Assembly: GCA_964644845.1 (NCBI GenBank)
Contig: CAZXXS010000075.1
Location: forward strand, 1 to 20,849
Direction: 5' to 3'
From: Geothermovivens sp964644845
Lineage (GTDB): Bacteria > Zhuqueibacterota > Zhuqueibacteria > Oleimicrobiales > Geothermoviventaceae
Length of the DNA: 20,849 nt
Under the pieces are notes generated by a model. The model did not search any database, was not told the origin of the DNA, and saw nothing but the letters and a program-made list of their open reading frames with translations. Shown piece after piece: positions 7,734 through 15,073 of this stretch; position 1 is the stretch's first letter; each line of letters begins with the position of its first letter. The position numbers and the translations under genes are program-made.

Positions 7734-9094
7734 CGATCCTGCTCCCCTGCGATCATGTTAATCGAGCCGAAGATCGGAATGACGTCTGCCACCATGTGTC
7801 CCTGAATGAGGCGCGGGAGAGCCTGCATCAGGTAGAAGCAAGGCGGGCGAACGCGCACTCTGTAGGCGCGGTCCGTCCCGTCGCTGACGATGTAGAAGCC
7901 AAGCTCACCATTGGGTGATTCTACGGCCATGTACGTCTCGCCAAGCGGCGGCCGGATGCCGTGACCGTACATGATCAACATGAAGTGGTTCATCAAACCT
8001 TCGATGTTGCCGTAGGTTTCCTCTTTCGGTGGGAGAACCACCCGCCGATCTTCTGCTTTGATGTACGGCGCAAAGTCCTTCTGGCTGCCATCCAGTGTCG
8101 GATCGGCTTCCACCTTCAACCGAGCCACGTCCTCCGTCTGCCCCACCTTGGCTTTGTCCACCACAAGCCAGCCGGGTACGAGTTCCGGGGCATCCTGGAT
8201 GTGCGTGGGGCCTTCTGGCATCTGATCGATGGCCTGACGAATGATGCGAATGCTCTGCCGCATCTCTTCGATGCGCACGAGCCAACGGTCGTACGTGTCG
8301 CCGTTGGCACCGCTGGGCACCTCGAACTCCACCCGGTCGTAGACGAGGTAGGGGTGCGCTTTGCGCACATCGTACTCAATGCCCGTTGCCCTGAGCAGCG
8401 GTCCGGTGAAGCCGTAGGAAATCGCTTCTTCCTGCGAAATCACGCCCACGTGCTTGGTACGGTCGTAGAAAATGCGGTTGCGCGTCAGCAGTTTGTCAAT
8501 TTCGTTGATCACTTCTTCGGCGCGCCGCAACGCATCGAGCGTCTTCTCTTCGAAACCCTCCGGCAAATCCGACTTGAGTCCGCCCACACGCAGGTAAGAA
8601 ACCGTGAGCCGCGCACCCGTCACATCCTCAATCAGCTCCTGCAGCCACTCACGAGCCTTCATGCAGTACAGGAACACCGTCATGGCGCCCATTTCCATGG
8701 CCATGGGGCCCAAACAGGTCAAATGGTCGAAGATTCGCGAGATCTCGCTCATGATCACGCGAATGTACTTGGCCCGCTCCGGCACGTCGATGCCCAGTAG
8801 CTTTTCCACCGCCAGCGCGTAGGCCACATTGTTGATGATTGGCGAAACGTAGTTCAGCCGATCGGTGTACGGGAACACCTGGTTCCAGCGAACCGTCTCG
8901 GCCTCCTTTTCAAAGGCCCGATGCAGGTAGCCGATCTCCACATCTGAGTTGACCACCGTTTCGCCATCCAGCTCCAAAATAATGCGAATCACTCCGTGCA
9001 TGGCCGGATGCGACGGGCCCATGTTCAACATCATGCTCTGGGTGCGAATGCCGGTGTCTGGATCGTACTTTTCTTCGAGAAGCATGTCCTCCAC
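7730..9094 (-). CDS. nuoD: Complex I subunit D, quinone-site 49-kDa-type protein
   Basis: Forms the quinone-reduction site with NuoB. The conserved GPSHPAMHG loop (His29, His33) and Tyr82 in DRLNY match the histidine and tyrosine that contact the quinone head group in the family. It ends with the usual GxxDR tail. At 454 residues it is longer than the roughly 400-410 of typical stand-alone NuoD. The excess lies between MPEGP (about 292-296) and VLPPKEE (about 353-359), where families usually have a short linker; see findings. The start is either GTG at 9094 or ATG at 9085; AGGAG lies too close to the first and slightly far from the second. NuoD is separate from NuoC here, not fused. Confidence 0.95.
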   Translation of the reverse strand: MEDMLLEEKYDPDTGIRTQSMMLNMGPSHPAMHGVIRIILELDGETVVNSDVEIGYLHRAFEKEAETVRWNQVFPYTDRLNYVSPIINNVAYALAVEKLLGIDVPERAKYIRVIMSEISRIFDHLTCLGPMAMEMGAMTVFLYCMKAREWLQELIEDVTGARLTVSYLRVGGLKSDLPEGFEEKTLDALRRAEEVINEIDKLLTRNRIFYDRTKHVGVISQEEAISYGFTGPLLRATGIEYDVRKAHPYLVYDRVEFEVPSGANGDTYDRWLVRIEEMRQSIRIIRQAIDQMPEGPTHIQDAPELVPGWLVVDKAKVGQTEDVARLKVEADPTLDGSQKDFAPYIKAEDRRVVLPPKEETYGNIEGLMNHFMLIMYGHGIRPPLGETYMAVESPNGELGFYIVSDGTDRAYRVRVRPPCFYLMQALPRLIQGHMVADVIPIFGSINMIAGEQDR

Positions 9095-9127
9095 TCTCTC
9101 CTGTCTTCTGGAACGCCCTCCGGCGCG

Positions 9128-9355
9128 CTACGAGTGGCGAAGCTGATTCTTGATGGACTCCAGTTCCAGTCTCAACTCTTCAACCTGTCGTTCCAAGCGC
9201 TCAATGGCTTTCGAAAACGTCGAGCGGTCGCGATTGATCTTTTCCAGCGCCTCCAGAATTTCGTTCTGGTGCTGCGTGGCATCCTCAACCATCTTTTCGA
9301 ACTTGCGCTCAAGTCGCCCCAACTCGTCTTTGAGCACGCGGATCAGTTCGTCCAT
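9128..9355 (-). CDS. Small coiled-coil protein inside the nuo operon
   Basis: 75 residues, not recognised as a known complex I subunit. The whole chain is strongly charged and helical, with leucine/isoleucine heptad spacing (LIRVLKDELGRLERKF, then a break near residues 42-47, then AIERLERQVEELRLELESI). That predicts one or two coiled-coil helices. There is no signal peptide or membrane segment and there are no cysteines, so no cluster binding. It is very likely real: the ATG is preceded by AAAGGAGG, a near-perfect ribosome site at 7-8 nt, and it sits between nuoC and nuoD in the same orientation, 33 nt before nuoD. An assembly or stability factor is a guess. Confidence 0.8.
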   Translation of the reverse strand: MDELIRVLKDELGRLERKFEKMVEDATQHQNEILEALEKINRDRSTFSKAIERLERQVEELRLELESIKNQLRHS

Positions 9356-9385
9356 GTGCCCCCTCCTTTCGTTTCGGTCCTGGCA

Positions 9386-9454
9386 TTACCCAACGTCAAC
9401 CCATCTTACCCACAGCCACAAGACAGCCAGCACGGCGACGCCATGAAGCCCCAC
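9386..9454 (-). CDS. Possible 22-residue membrane peptide
   Basis: A GTG-started frame in the 162-nt gap between nuoC and the coiled-coil gene. A GGAGG lies 10 nt upstream. The peptide is a single hydrophobic stretch (GVAVLAVLWLWV) ending in a short charged tail, so it could be one transmembrane helix. The same frame is open all the way back to the nuoC TGA stop, so it could also be a readthrough extension or simply chance. No homology can be claimed. Confidence 0.22.
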   Translation of the reverse strand: MGLHGVAVLAVLWLWVRWVDVG

Positions 9455-9517
9455 CAGTGCCCAACCTCCGCGGGAACGCTGCCAAGGCCCCGCGTTGCGC
9501 CACGACGGCCGAACGGC

Positions 9518-10012
9518 TCAGTTCTTGGGCCCAATCAACGGCTGCCGTTTGTTCACCGGGTAATCCTTACGCAACGGGTGCCCTTCGAATTCCTCGTACA
9601 GCAAAATCCGCTTCAGGTTTGGATGGCCTTCAAAGCGGATCCCAAACATGTCCCAGACCTCCCGTTCGGCCCAGTTGGCCGCTTTCCAAAGGTGCGTGAC
9701 CGTCCGTACCACGGGATCGTCTTCGGGGACGGGCACACGCAGACGCAGCCGAAGATTTTTCATCAGGCTGTACAGGTTGTAGACAACCTCGAACCGGGGT
9801 TCGCGCCCGAACTTCAGGTAGTCCACGGCTGTGAGGTCCATCAGAAAATTGAAAAGCAGGTCCGGGTCGTCGCGCAGGAGCTGACAGGCCTCCACATTCA
9901 CGCTCCGGTCGAGAACAACCACCACGTCGCCGCGAAATGTGTAAACATCGAGGACCTTATCCCCGAAGGCTTGCTGAAGCTTGGGTACAGCCGGATGCTC
10001 GCTGGCTTCCAT
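9518..10012 (-). CDS. nuoC: Complex I subunit C, 30-kDa-type protein
   Basis: Peripheral-arm subunit that docks against NuoD and NuoB without cofactors of its own. The 164 residues end in the family signature: NWAEREVWDMFGIRFEGHP (about 113-131) followed by LKRILLYEEFEGHPLRKDYP. A typical alpha/beta N-terminal half precedes it. The ATG is 7 nt after the nuoB stop, and GAGGGA overlapping that stop serves as ribosome site. It is not fused to NuoD, unlike in E. coli. Length is normal for a stand-alone NuoC. Confidence 0.96.
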   Translation of the reverse strand: MEASEHPAVPKLQQAFGDKVLDVYTFRGDVVVVLDRSVNVEACQLLRDDPDLLFNFLMDLTAVDYLKFGREPRFEVVYNLYSLMKNLRLRLRVPVPEDDPVVRTVTHLWKAANWAEREVWDMFGIRFEGHPNLKRILLYEEFEGHPLRKDYPVNKRQPLIGPKN

Positions 10013-10019
10013 TGCTCCC

Positions 10020-10493
10020 TCAAATTGGTTGCTTCATCTTCTCGATCTTCTCTTGCAGCTTCATGATGCCGTTGATCACGGCCTCAGGACGAGGCGGGCA
10101 ACCGGGCACGTAGATGTCCACCGGAATGATGGTGTCGATCCCCTGCACGGTAGCGTAGTTGTCGTAGAAGCCGCCGGTACACGTGCAAACGCCGAAAGCC
10201 ATCACCCATTTGGGCTCAGTCATCTGGTCGTAAACGCGCCTCAGGATGGGCGCCATTTTGTGGCTGATCGTTCCGACCACCATCAGCAGGTCTGCCTGTC
10301 GGGGGGTGAAACGCGGGAAAGCCGCGCCGAAACGATCCAAATCGTAGTGAGCGGAAGAAACAGCCATGTACTCCATGCCACAACAGGCAGTCACGAAAGG
10401 GTACGGGAAGAGAGACCACTTCCGCGCCCAGGCCACAACCTTGTCGACCCGGCTCGTGAAAAAGCTCTCACCCAGACGTTCTCTTACTCCCAT
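10020..10493 (-). CDS. nuoB: Complex I subunit B, cluster N2 protein
   Basis: Holds the terminal [4Fe-4S] cluster N2 that reduces quinone. The ligands are the tandem Cys37-Cys38 (TACCGME), Cys103 and Cys132 (PGCPPRPEA). I chose ATG at 10493 (157 residues): AAGGAG stands 7-10 nt upstream, and homologues begin close to this point. A longer upstream frame exists to 10604 but would read through nuoA in another frame and is not credible. The gene overlaps the end of nuoA by 10 nt. Oddity: the motif around Cys103 reads GVCTCTGG, giving an extra Cys105 where many homologues have a serine. Confidence 0.96.
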   Translation of the reverse strand: MGVRERLGESFFTSRVDKVVAWARKWSLFPYPFVTACCGMEYMAVSSAHYDLDRFGAAFPRFTPRQADLLMVVGTISHKMAPILRRVYDQMTEPKWVMAFGVCTCTGGFYDNYATVQGIDTIIPVDIYVPGCPPRPEAVINGIMKLQEKIEKMKQPI

Positions 10494-10837
10494 TCCAGCG
10501 CTCCTTTTTTCCACGCGTAAATGAGCCCCAGAGCGAGGATGCCGATGAAGACGAGCATTTCCGCAAAACCGAACCAGCCGAGCTGCCGAAACACAGCAGC
10601 CCACGGGAAAAGAAACACAAGTTCAACGTCAAACACGATGAAAAGGAGGGCAATCACGTAGAATCGGATGGAAAAACGATCGCCAGGAAGGCTAAACGGA
10701 ACCATGCCCGTTTCAAAGGGCTCGCCCTTCACCGCCGATTTCTTCTTGGGCCCGAGAAGCAAGCTAAGGCCAAGCATGAACAACACAAGGAAGGCAACAA
10801 ACAGGAACATCAGAAGGACGGGTGTGAAGTCATTCAT
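10484..10837 (-). CDS. nuoA: Complex I membrane subunit A
   Basis: Small membrane subunit next to NuoH at the quinone channel. The 117 residues have three hydrophobic helices (about 5-28, 60-80, 90-110). The loop after helix 1 has the conserved pattern KGEPFETGMVP, and helix 2 is preceded by RFSIRFYVIALLFIVFDVE, with the conserved Asp and Glu. It is the first nuo gene. Its ATG has a modest AAGGG 9 nt upstream and follows a 312-nt gap, so a promoter may lie before it. The gene ends inside the start of nuoB. Confidence 0.96.
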   Translation of the reverse strand: MNDFTPVLLMFLFVAFLVLFMLGLSLLLGPKKKSAVKGEPFETGMVPFSLPGDRFSIRFYVIALLFIVFDVELVFLFPWAAVFRQLGWFGFAEMLVFIGILALGLIYAWKKGALEWE

Positions 10838-11149
10838 CGTCGCAGCCCTTTAACGCAAAATCCGCTTCAACCCAACGACACGCTCATCCCGCAGAAGCCT
10901 GTGACGCACATCCCCCATGTCAGGCTGGAGTTTAACAATCTCGAAAGAAAAATCCAAGAAAAGTTGAAGGTAGCCCCCGATTCTTTCGCACCCCAGGTCG
11001 ACCCTCGCAGTTTCAGTACGTCCAGTTGCGCTTTGCACCCGCAACAACCTCTCGTTCACCTGGTTTCAGCCCCCAACACCTGGGTGTTCACACCCCCACC
11101 CAGTCCCTTTTCGCCGCGCCGCAAATTCACAAGCCCACCTCAGCAACAG
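10838..11149. other. 312-nt gap between nuoA and half-ferritin gene
   Basis: No gene I can support. The stretch near 10925-10975 is clearly more A/T-rich than its surroundings and could hold the nuo promoter, but I found no -10/-35 pair better than chance. At 11075-11095, two short inverted repeats (AACACC/GGTGTT and GGGTG/CACCC) share bases and could form alternative hairpins. At 11048-11074 lies one copy of a repeat also found upstream of the half-ferritin gene. Confidence 0.5.
11048..11074. repeat. Intergenic repeat, copy A
   Basis: Contains the 13-mer TTCACCTGGTTTC (11055-11067), identical to copy B at 11439-11451. Flanking matches (CCTCT...CG before, GCCC after) bring the total to about 24 aligned positions with small gaps. 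It lies about 210 nt upstream of nuoA. Confidence 0.45.
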
Positions 11150-11404
11150 CTAAGGAGGGAAATCTTCCGAGAGAGCCCGGTCGATGTCCATCTGCGCTTC
11201 GATGTCCTCGAGCTGTTCACTGAGGATGCGCTTGTGATCCAGCTCTTGCTGCATCAGCCGCTCAAACATCTTGCGCTCGGCAGCGGTAGCGCACTGTTCG
11301 TAAGCGCGGCGGTAAAATTCGTAAGCTTCCTCTTCGCGCTGAATTGCAATGCGCAGAATGTCCCGCATGCTCATCAGTTCTTCGCGCGTGTAGTGCTGCT
11401 CCAT
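11150..11404 (-). CDS. Half-size rubrerythrin/ferritin-like protein
   Basis: 84 residues with one helical hairpin of the ferritin/rubrerythrin type. The first helix has IAIQREEEAYEFYRRA (19-34, likely metal ligand Glu24); the second has ExxH at Glu54-His57 (QELDHKRIL). A full rubrerythrin has this pair twice, while here only one copy exists. A di-iron site would therefore need two chains, as known for encapsulated ferritins, whose ligands are also Glu, Glu, xx, His. No C-terminal rubredoxin and no clear encapsulin-targeting tail are seen. I chose ATG 11404 because GGAGG lies 8 nt upstream; the frame extends further up but without coding character. It sits between E1 beta and nuoA. An iron or peroxide-handling role is inferred from the family. 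Confidence 0.8.
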   Translation of the reverse strand: MEQHYTREELMSMRDILRIAIQREEEAYEFYRRAYEQCATAAERKMFERLMQQELDHKRILSEQLEDIEAQMDIDRALSEDFPP

Positions 11405-11428
11405 CTGGTTTGCCTCCACAGGGCCCCG

Positions 11429-11455
11429 CCTCTTTCGCTTCACCTGGTTTCGCCC
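11429..11455. repeat. Intergenic repeat, copy B
   Basis: Second copy of the 13-mer TTCACCTGGTTTC, 25 nt upstream of the half-ferritin start. Read on the minus strand it has the core ACCAGGT, which is nearly symmetric. It may be a protein-binding site or just a small duplication. Confidence 0.45.
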
Positions 11456-11600
11456 GAGTAGTCCTCTCGAGGCTTCCCGCTCCGGACGGATGGTTCGTTT
11501 TGCCCGGCAACGCAGCCGCGGGCACTGCCGCAGCCGCGTGATGGTACCGGCTGCAATCCACTCCGGCCCCAAGAGAAACCGGCTAAGGCACATCCGTTAC

Positions 11601-12578
11601 TCAGTAGGCCAGCAGTTTCCGCAGCGCGTCCACCACTCTGTCCCTGGACGGTAGCCAGTACTCCTCCAGGGGAGGGCTGTAGGGCACTGGCGTGTCGAGG
11701 CCGCCCAATCGCATGACCGGAGCGTCGAGTGCTTCAAAGGCTCTTTCGCTGACGAATGCCGCGATTTCCGCGCCCACACCACCTGTCCTGGAAGCCTCGT
11801 GCAACACCAGCACACGATTGGTCCGGCCAACGGATTCGAGGATGGCTTGCTCGTCGTACGGTCGCAACGTGCGAAGATCCAGCACCTCCACCTCCGCTCC
11901 TTCCTTGCTCAGCTCGTCCGCCGCAGCAAGAGCCGTGTGAACGGCGCTACCGTACGTGATCACTGTCGCATCCCGTCCTGGCCGCTTCACATCCGCCACA
12001 CCGATCGGAACCACCAGGTCGTCGTCTTCCGGGACCTCCGCCTTAATGCGGCGGTACAGGTATTTGTGCTCGAAGTAGAGGACCGGGTTGTCATCACGCA
12101 CCGCCGCCTTGATGAGCCCTTTGGCATCGGCAGGTGTGGACGGCGCCACTACTTTCAGTCCAGCCACGTGGGTGAAAAGGGCCTCTGGATTCTGCGAGTG
12201 AAAAGGGCCTCCGTGCACCCCTGCACCGGAAGGCGCCCGAACAACAACCGGTACGGGAAAACCGTAACGGTAGTGAATCGTGGCGGCATTCTGAACGATC
12301 TGATTGTACGCAACCGTAATGAAATCCGCAAACTGAATTTCGGCGATCGGTCGGAACCCGTACAGGGCCATGCCCACAGCAGCGCCCACGATGGCAGATT
12401 CTGAGATCGGTGTGTCGATGACACGATTGGGGCCGAACTCGTCCAGAAATCCCTTCGTCACTTTGAAGGCCCCGCCGTACACACCGATGTCCTCTCCCAG
12501 GAGCACCACCGCCTCGTCGCGGCGCATTTCTTCGCGCATGCCTTCCGAAATCGCTTGCAGGTAAGTTAGCACGGCCAT
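11601..12578 (-). CDS. 2-oxo acid dehydrogenase E1 beta subunit
   Basis: Thiamine-diphosphate-dependent E1 beta, partner of the alpha subunit encoded just upstream. The 325 residues match the family throughout: GEDIGVYGGAFKVTKG (28-43), DTPISESAIVGAA (55-67), IQFADF (81-86), the RAPSGAG...HSQNPE loop (114-132), and the C-terminal swivel domain (HEASRTGGVGAEI, then LDTPVPY). I chose ATG 12578 with AGGAA 6 nt upstream; the frame extends 16 codons further but homologues begin here. A 59-nt gap separates it from E1 alpha. The substrate is not certain; pyruvate or branched-chain 2-oxo acids are both possible. It is intact, unlike the fused copy upstream. Confidence 0.94.
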   Translation of the reverse strand: MAVLTYLQAISEGMREEMRRDEAVVLLGEDIGVYGGAFKVTKGFLDEFGPNRVIDTPISESAIVGAAVGMALYGFRPIAEIQFADFITVAYNQIVQNAATIHYRYGFPVPVVVRAPSGAGVHGGPFHSQNPEALFTHVAGLKVVAPSTPADAKGLIKAAVRDDNPVLYFEHKYLYRRIKAEVPEDDDLVVPIGVADVKRPGRDATVITYGSAVHTALAAADELSKEGAEVEVLDLRTLRPYDEQAILESVGRTNRVLVLHEASRTGGVGAEIAAFVSERAFEALDAPVMRLGGLDTPVPYSPPLEEYWLPSRDRVVDALRKLLAY

Positions 12579-12637
12579 TTTTGCTTCCTTTGTGGCCCGT
12601 TCAGCTACTCGACTTTCAACTCTCAACCCCTGCCGCT

Positions 12638-13612
12638 CTACGCGTAGACCCCTTCTGCGGCTTCCTCCGGTTCGGGAAGCGGGCTCGCCAGCGCTTCTTC
12701 CACCGCTTCTTCAATTTCACGTCGAATGCGTTCGTCGATTTCTTCCTCGACCTTCGCGTCCAAGAGCCCCTCGGCCCGCAACCGTCGCTGCATTACAAGA
12801 ATCGGGTCTTTCTTCTCCCACTGCTTCTTCAGCTCCTCCGGCACGTACTTAGCATCGTCGTGTGCGGAATGTCCTGTCAACCGCATCATTTTGGCTTCGA
12901 TAAGTGTGGGGCCCTCGCCACGACGCGCCCGCTCCACCGCTTTCTTCACCGTCTCGTACACAACAACCACGTCTGTACCGTCGATCAGCTCCCCCGGGAT
13001 GCCGTAACCCACGGCGCGGTCAGCGATGTTTTCGCAGGCGTACTCCAGGTGCGTGGGCGTGGAGTAGGCAAACTGGTTGTTCTCGACCACGAGAACGAAC
13101 GGCGCTTTCTGTACCGCTGCCAGGTTCAGTCCCTCGTGAAAATCGCCGATGTTGGAACCACCCTCACCAATGAAATTGAGCGAGACGTTCTTCTTCCCGG
13201 CCAGCTTCATGGCCATGGCGGTGCCGACTGCCACGGGAATCATCGAGCCGAGGTGGCTGATGTTGCCGACCACGTTGATGCCGCGGTCTGAGAAGTGAAT
13301 GCCCGGATCGCGACCACGAGATGGCGAGTTGGCCCGCCCCAGGTACTGCAAGAAAATGGCCCTGGGGGACTGGCCTTTGGCCAGGTGTGCACCCGTGTCG
13401 CGGTGAATCGGGAACAAAACGTCCTCGCGCTCGAGCGCGTAGGCAGCACCCACCGAGGCCGCCTCCATTCCGCGGCTGAGGTAAACGCCCCCGACCACGC
13501 GACCTTGCTTGTACAGGCGAACAACGATTTCTTCCACCGCCCGGGTCAGTTTCAGCAAGTAGTAGAGCTCAAGCTTCTGCTCGCTGGTCAGACTCCTCTT
13601 CTTTTTTGGCAT
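12638..13612 (-). CDS. 2-oxo acid dehydrogenase E1 alpha subunit
   Basis: Binds thiamine diphosphate and decarboxylates the 2-oxo acid, then acylates the E2 lipoyl group. The 324 residues show the cofactor motif from GEGGSN (149-154) to the paired Asn178-Asn179, the GMEAASVGAA entry region (48-57), and the phosphorylation-loop-like GHSAHDDAKY with RLTGHSA preceding. This loop form is closer to branched-chain/acetoin-type E1 than to classical pyruvate E1, but that is a weak guide. The C-terminus is a Glu/Ala-rich helix. The ATG has only a weak upstream GGTGA. It lies 59 nt after the decayed E1 fusion and likely took over its role, or served a different substrate beside it. Confidence 0.94.
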   Translation of the reverse strand: MPKKKRSLTSEQKLELYYLLKLTRAVEEIVVRLYKQGRVVGGVYLSRGMEAASVGAAYALEREDVLFPIHRDTGAHLAKGQSPRAIFLQYLGRANSPSRGRDPGIHFSDRGINVVGNISHLGSMIPVAVGTAMAMKLAGKKNVSLNFIGEGGSNIGDFHEGLNLAAVQKAPFVLVVENNQFAYSTPTHLEYACENIADRAVGYGIPGELIDGTDVVVVYETVKKAVERARRGEGPTLIEAKMMRLTGHSAHDDAKYVPEELKKQWEKKDPILVMQRRLRAEGLLDAKVEEEIDERIRREIEEAVEEALASPLPEPEEAAEGVYA

Positions 13613-13671
13613 GGCAAATCACCGTTCTGTAAACCAAACAATTTCCTCAAGCCCCGACAAAGCCCCGGTGT

Positions 13672-15061
13672 TCAGAAATGCCCCAGCTGCCACGCTGCCG
13701 CCAGGATGTCCGCCGTTTGCGGCAACACGCGGGCTTCCAGTCCCGCATTGAAAGGAATGGAGGTATCCAGGGCCGCTACGCGGCGCACGGGTGCGTCCAA
13801 AACCGTGAACAGCTCGTCCGCGATCCGCGCTGCAACCTCGGCCCCGAAACCGGCCGTGAGGCTGTTCTCGTGGACCACCATCACCCGGTTTGTCTTGCGA
13901 ACGGATGCAGCCACAGTTTCGAAATCCAGCGGACTAATCGTGCGAATGTCCACCACCTCCGGATCGATGCCTTCGTCCAGAAGACTCCGAGCTGCTTCCA
14001 GACTTCGGTGGGCCAGCATGCCTCAGGTCACCACGGTCAGATGGGGTCCGTTGCGCCGGACCGCCGCGCGACCGAAAGGCAAAAGCACCTCCGGACCCCG
14101 CTCGGGTGTGGCCGCAAAAGCCTGACGTTAAAGCCCCCTGTGTTCCAGAAAAAACACCGGATCCTCGCCTCGAATGGCGGTCTTCAGCAGCCCCTTCGCA
14201 TCCCAGGCGTTGCTGGGTTCAACAATCCGGAGACCCGGCAGATAAGCGAGAAAACCCTCGATGTTCTGGCTGTGGCAGAGTGCCCCGTGAATGTAGTCCC
14301 CTACCGACGCGCGAGCCCCGCCGGGCCCGGCGCACACAGTGCCGTGCCGTTTGGTACGTCTCCCACACGTCCAGACCGTTGACTTCGTGGCGGTGCAGCC
14401 CGCGGCAGCCCATCGCCATTTCGTACACCGTCTGGCCTGCCGCCTGCTGCGAGCGTGGCACCGAAATCGCGCTGGCGTTGTCCTGGATGAAGAAAATCAC
14501 CGGTAGGCGGTCACGATTGGCCCAGTTGATGGCTTCGCAGAAATCCCCGTGATTCGTGGCCCCCTCCCCGGAAGACGCGACGACGACCTCATTGTTCTTG
14601 AGCCTCCGGTTCGCGAAAGCCGTGCCCACGGCCTGGAGGTACTGCGTGCCGCCCGGGCTCGACTGCGAAACAATCCGCAGCTTCTTGTGCCCGTAGTGCT
14701 GCGGCATCTGACGTCCACAGCTCGACGGGTCTTCCGCCTTGGCAAGGAAATTGAGCAGAATTTCTCCCGCCGTGAAACCGAGCGTAAGGTTCAGCGCGAG
14801 GTCCCGGTAGCGCGGGTAGAACCAGTCGTACCCGGCCCGTAGAGCAAGCGCCGCGCCGACCTGTGCCGCTTCGTGGGCCGCACAGCCAATGTGGAAAAAA
14901 CTCTTGCCCTGCTTCAACAGGGAAAGCATGCGTTCGTCCAGGTGGCGGGCCGTAGCCATCAGCCGGTGAACGTCCAGGATCTTGCTCCGCGAAAACCAAG
15001 CCCAACCCTTGCCCCTGGGGTCAGGCTTCGCGGAACGGTACGGATGTCGCCTCGACTCCAC
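13672..15061 (-). pseudogene. Decayed fused E1 alpha-beta 2-oxo acid dehydrogenase
   Basis: Remnant of a one-chain E1 (alpha then beta, usually about 650-700 residues). The alpha part is intact from a GTG at 15061 to about residue 249, with the cofactor motif SSGEGATN (about 163-170) and QDN near 193-195. At about 14310-14325 alpha sequence ending RRARRG joins, in another frame, beta sequence starting at the ASVGDYIHGALCHSQN loop. The end of alpha (about 90 residues by comparison with the neighbouring alpha) and the first roughly 113 residues of beta are missing. The beta part then has TAA at 14128-14130, where EHRGL is normally followed by Tyr, and a TGA before GMLAHRSLEAA, where Trp is usual. 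The rest of the beta C-terminus (HENSLTAGFGAEV, LDTSIPF) is well preserved to 13672. It has lost function by at least three independent lesions, apparently recently. Confidence 0.9.
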
Positions 15062-15073
15062 ACACCCTCCCTG

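Noticed and set aside
10494..10604. N-terminal extension of nuoB by 37 codons
   Set aside because: The extension overlaps nuoA out of frame; AAGGAG directly precedes the internal ATG at 10493.
10850..11059. 69-residue GTG-started minus-strand frame just upstream of nuoA
   Set aside because: No good ribosome site, no recognisable family, and the start lies within the repeat copy A; could be leader sequence only.
13672..14337. Stop-codon recoding (TAA/TGA readthrough) to rescue the E1 fusion
   Set aside because: Both TAA and TGA would have to be read, the frame also changes at the deletion junction, and neighbouring genes encode Trp with TGG in the normal way.
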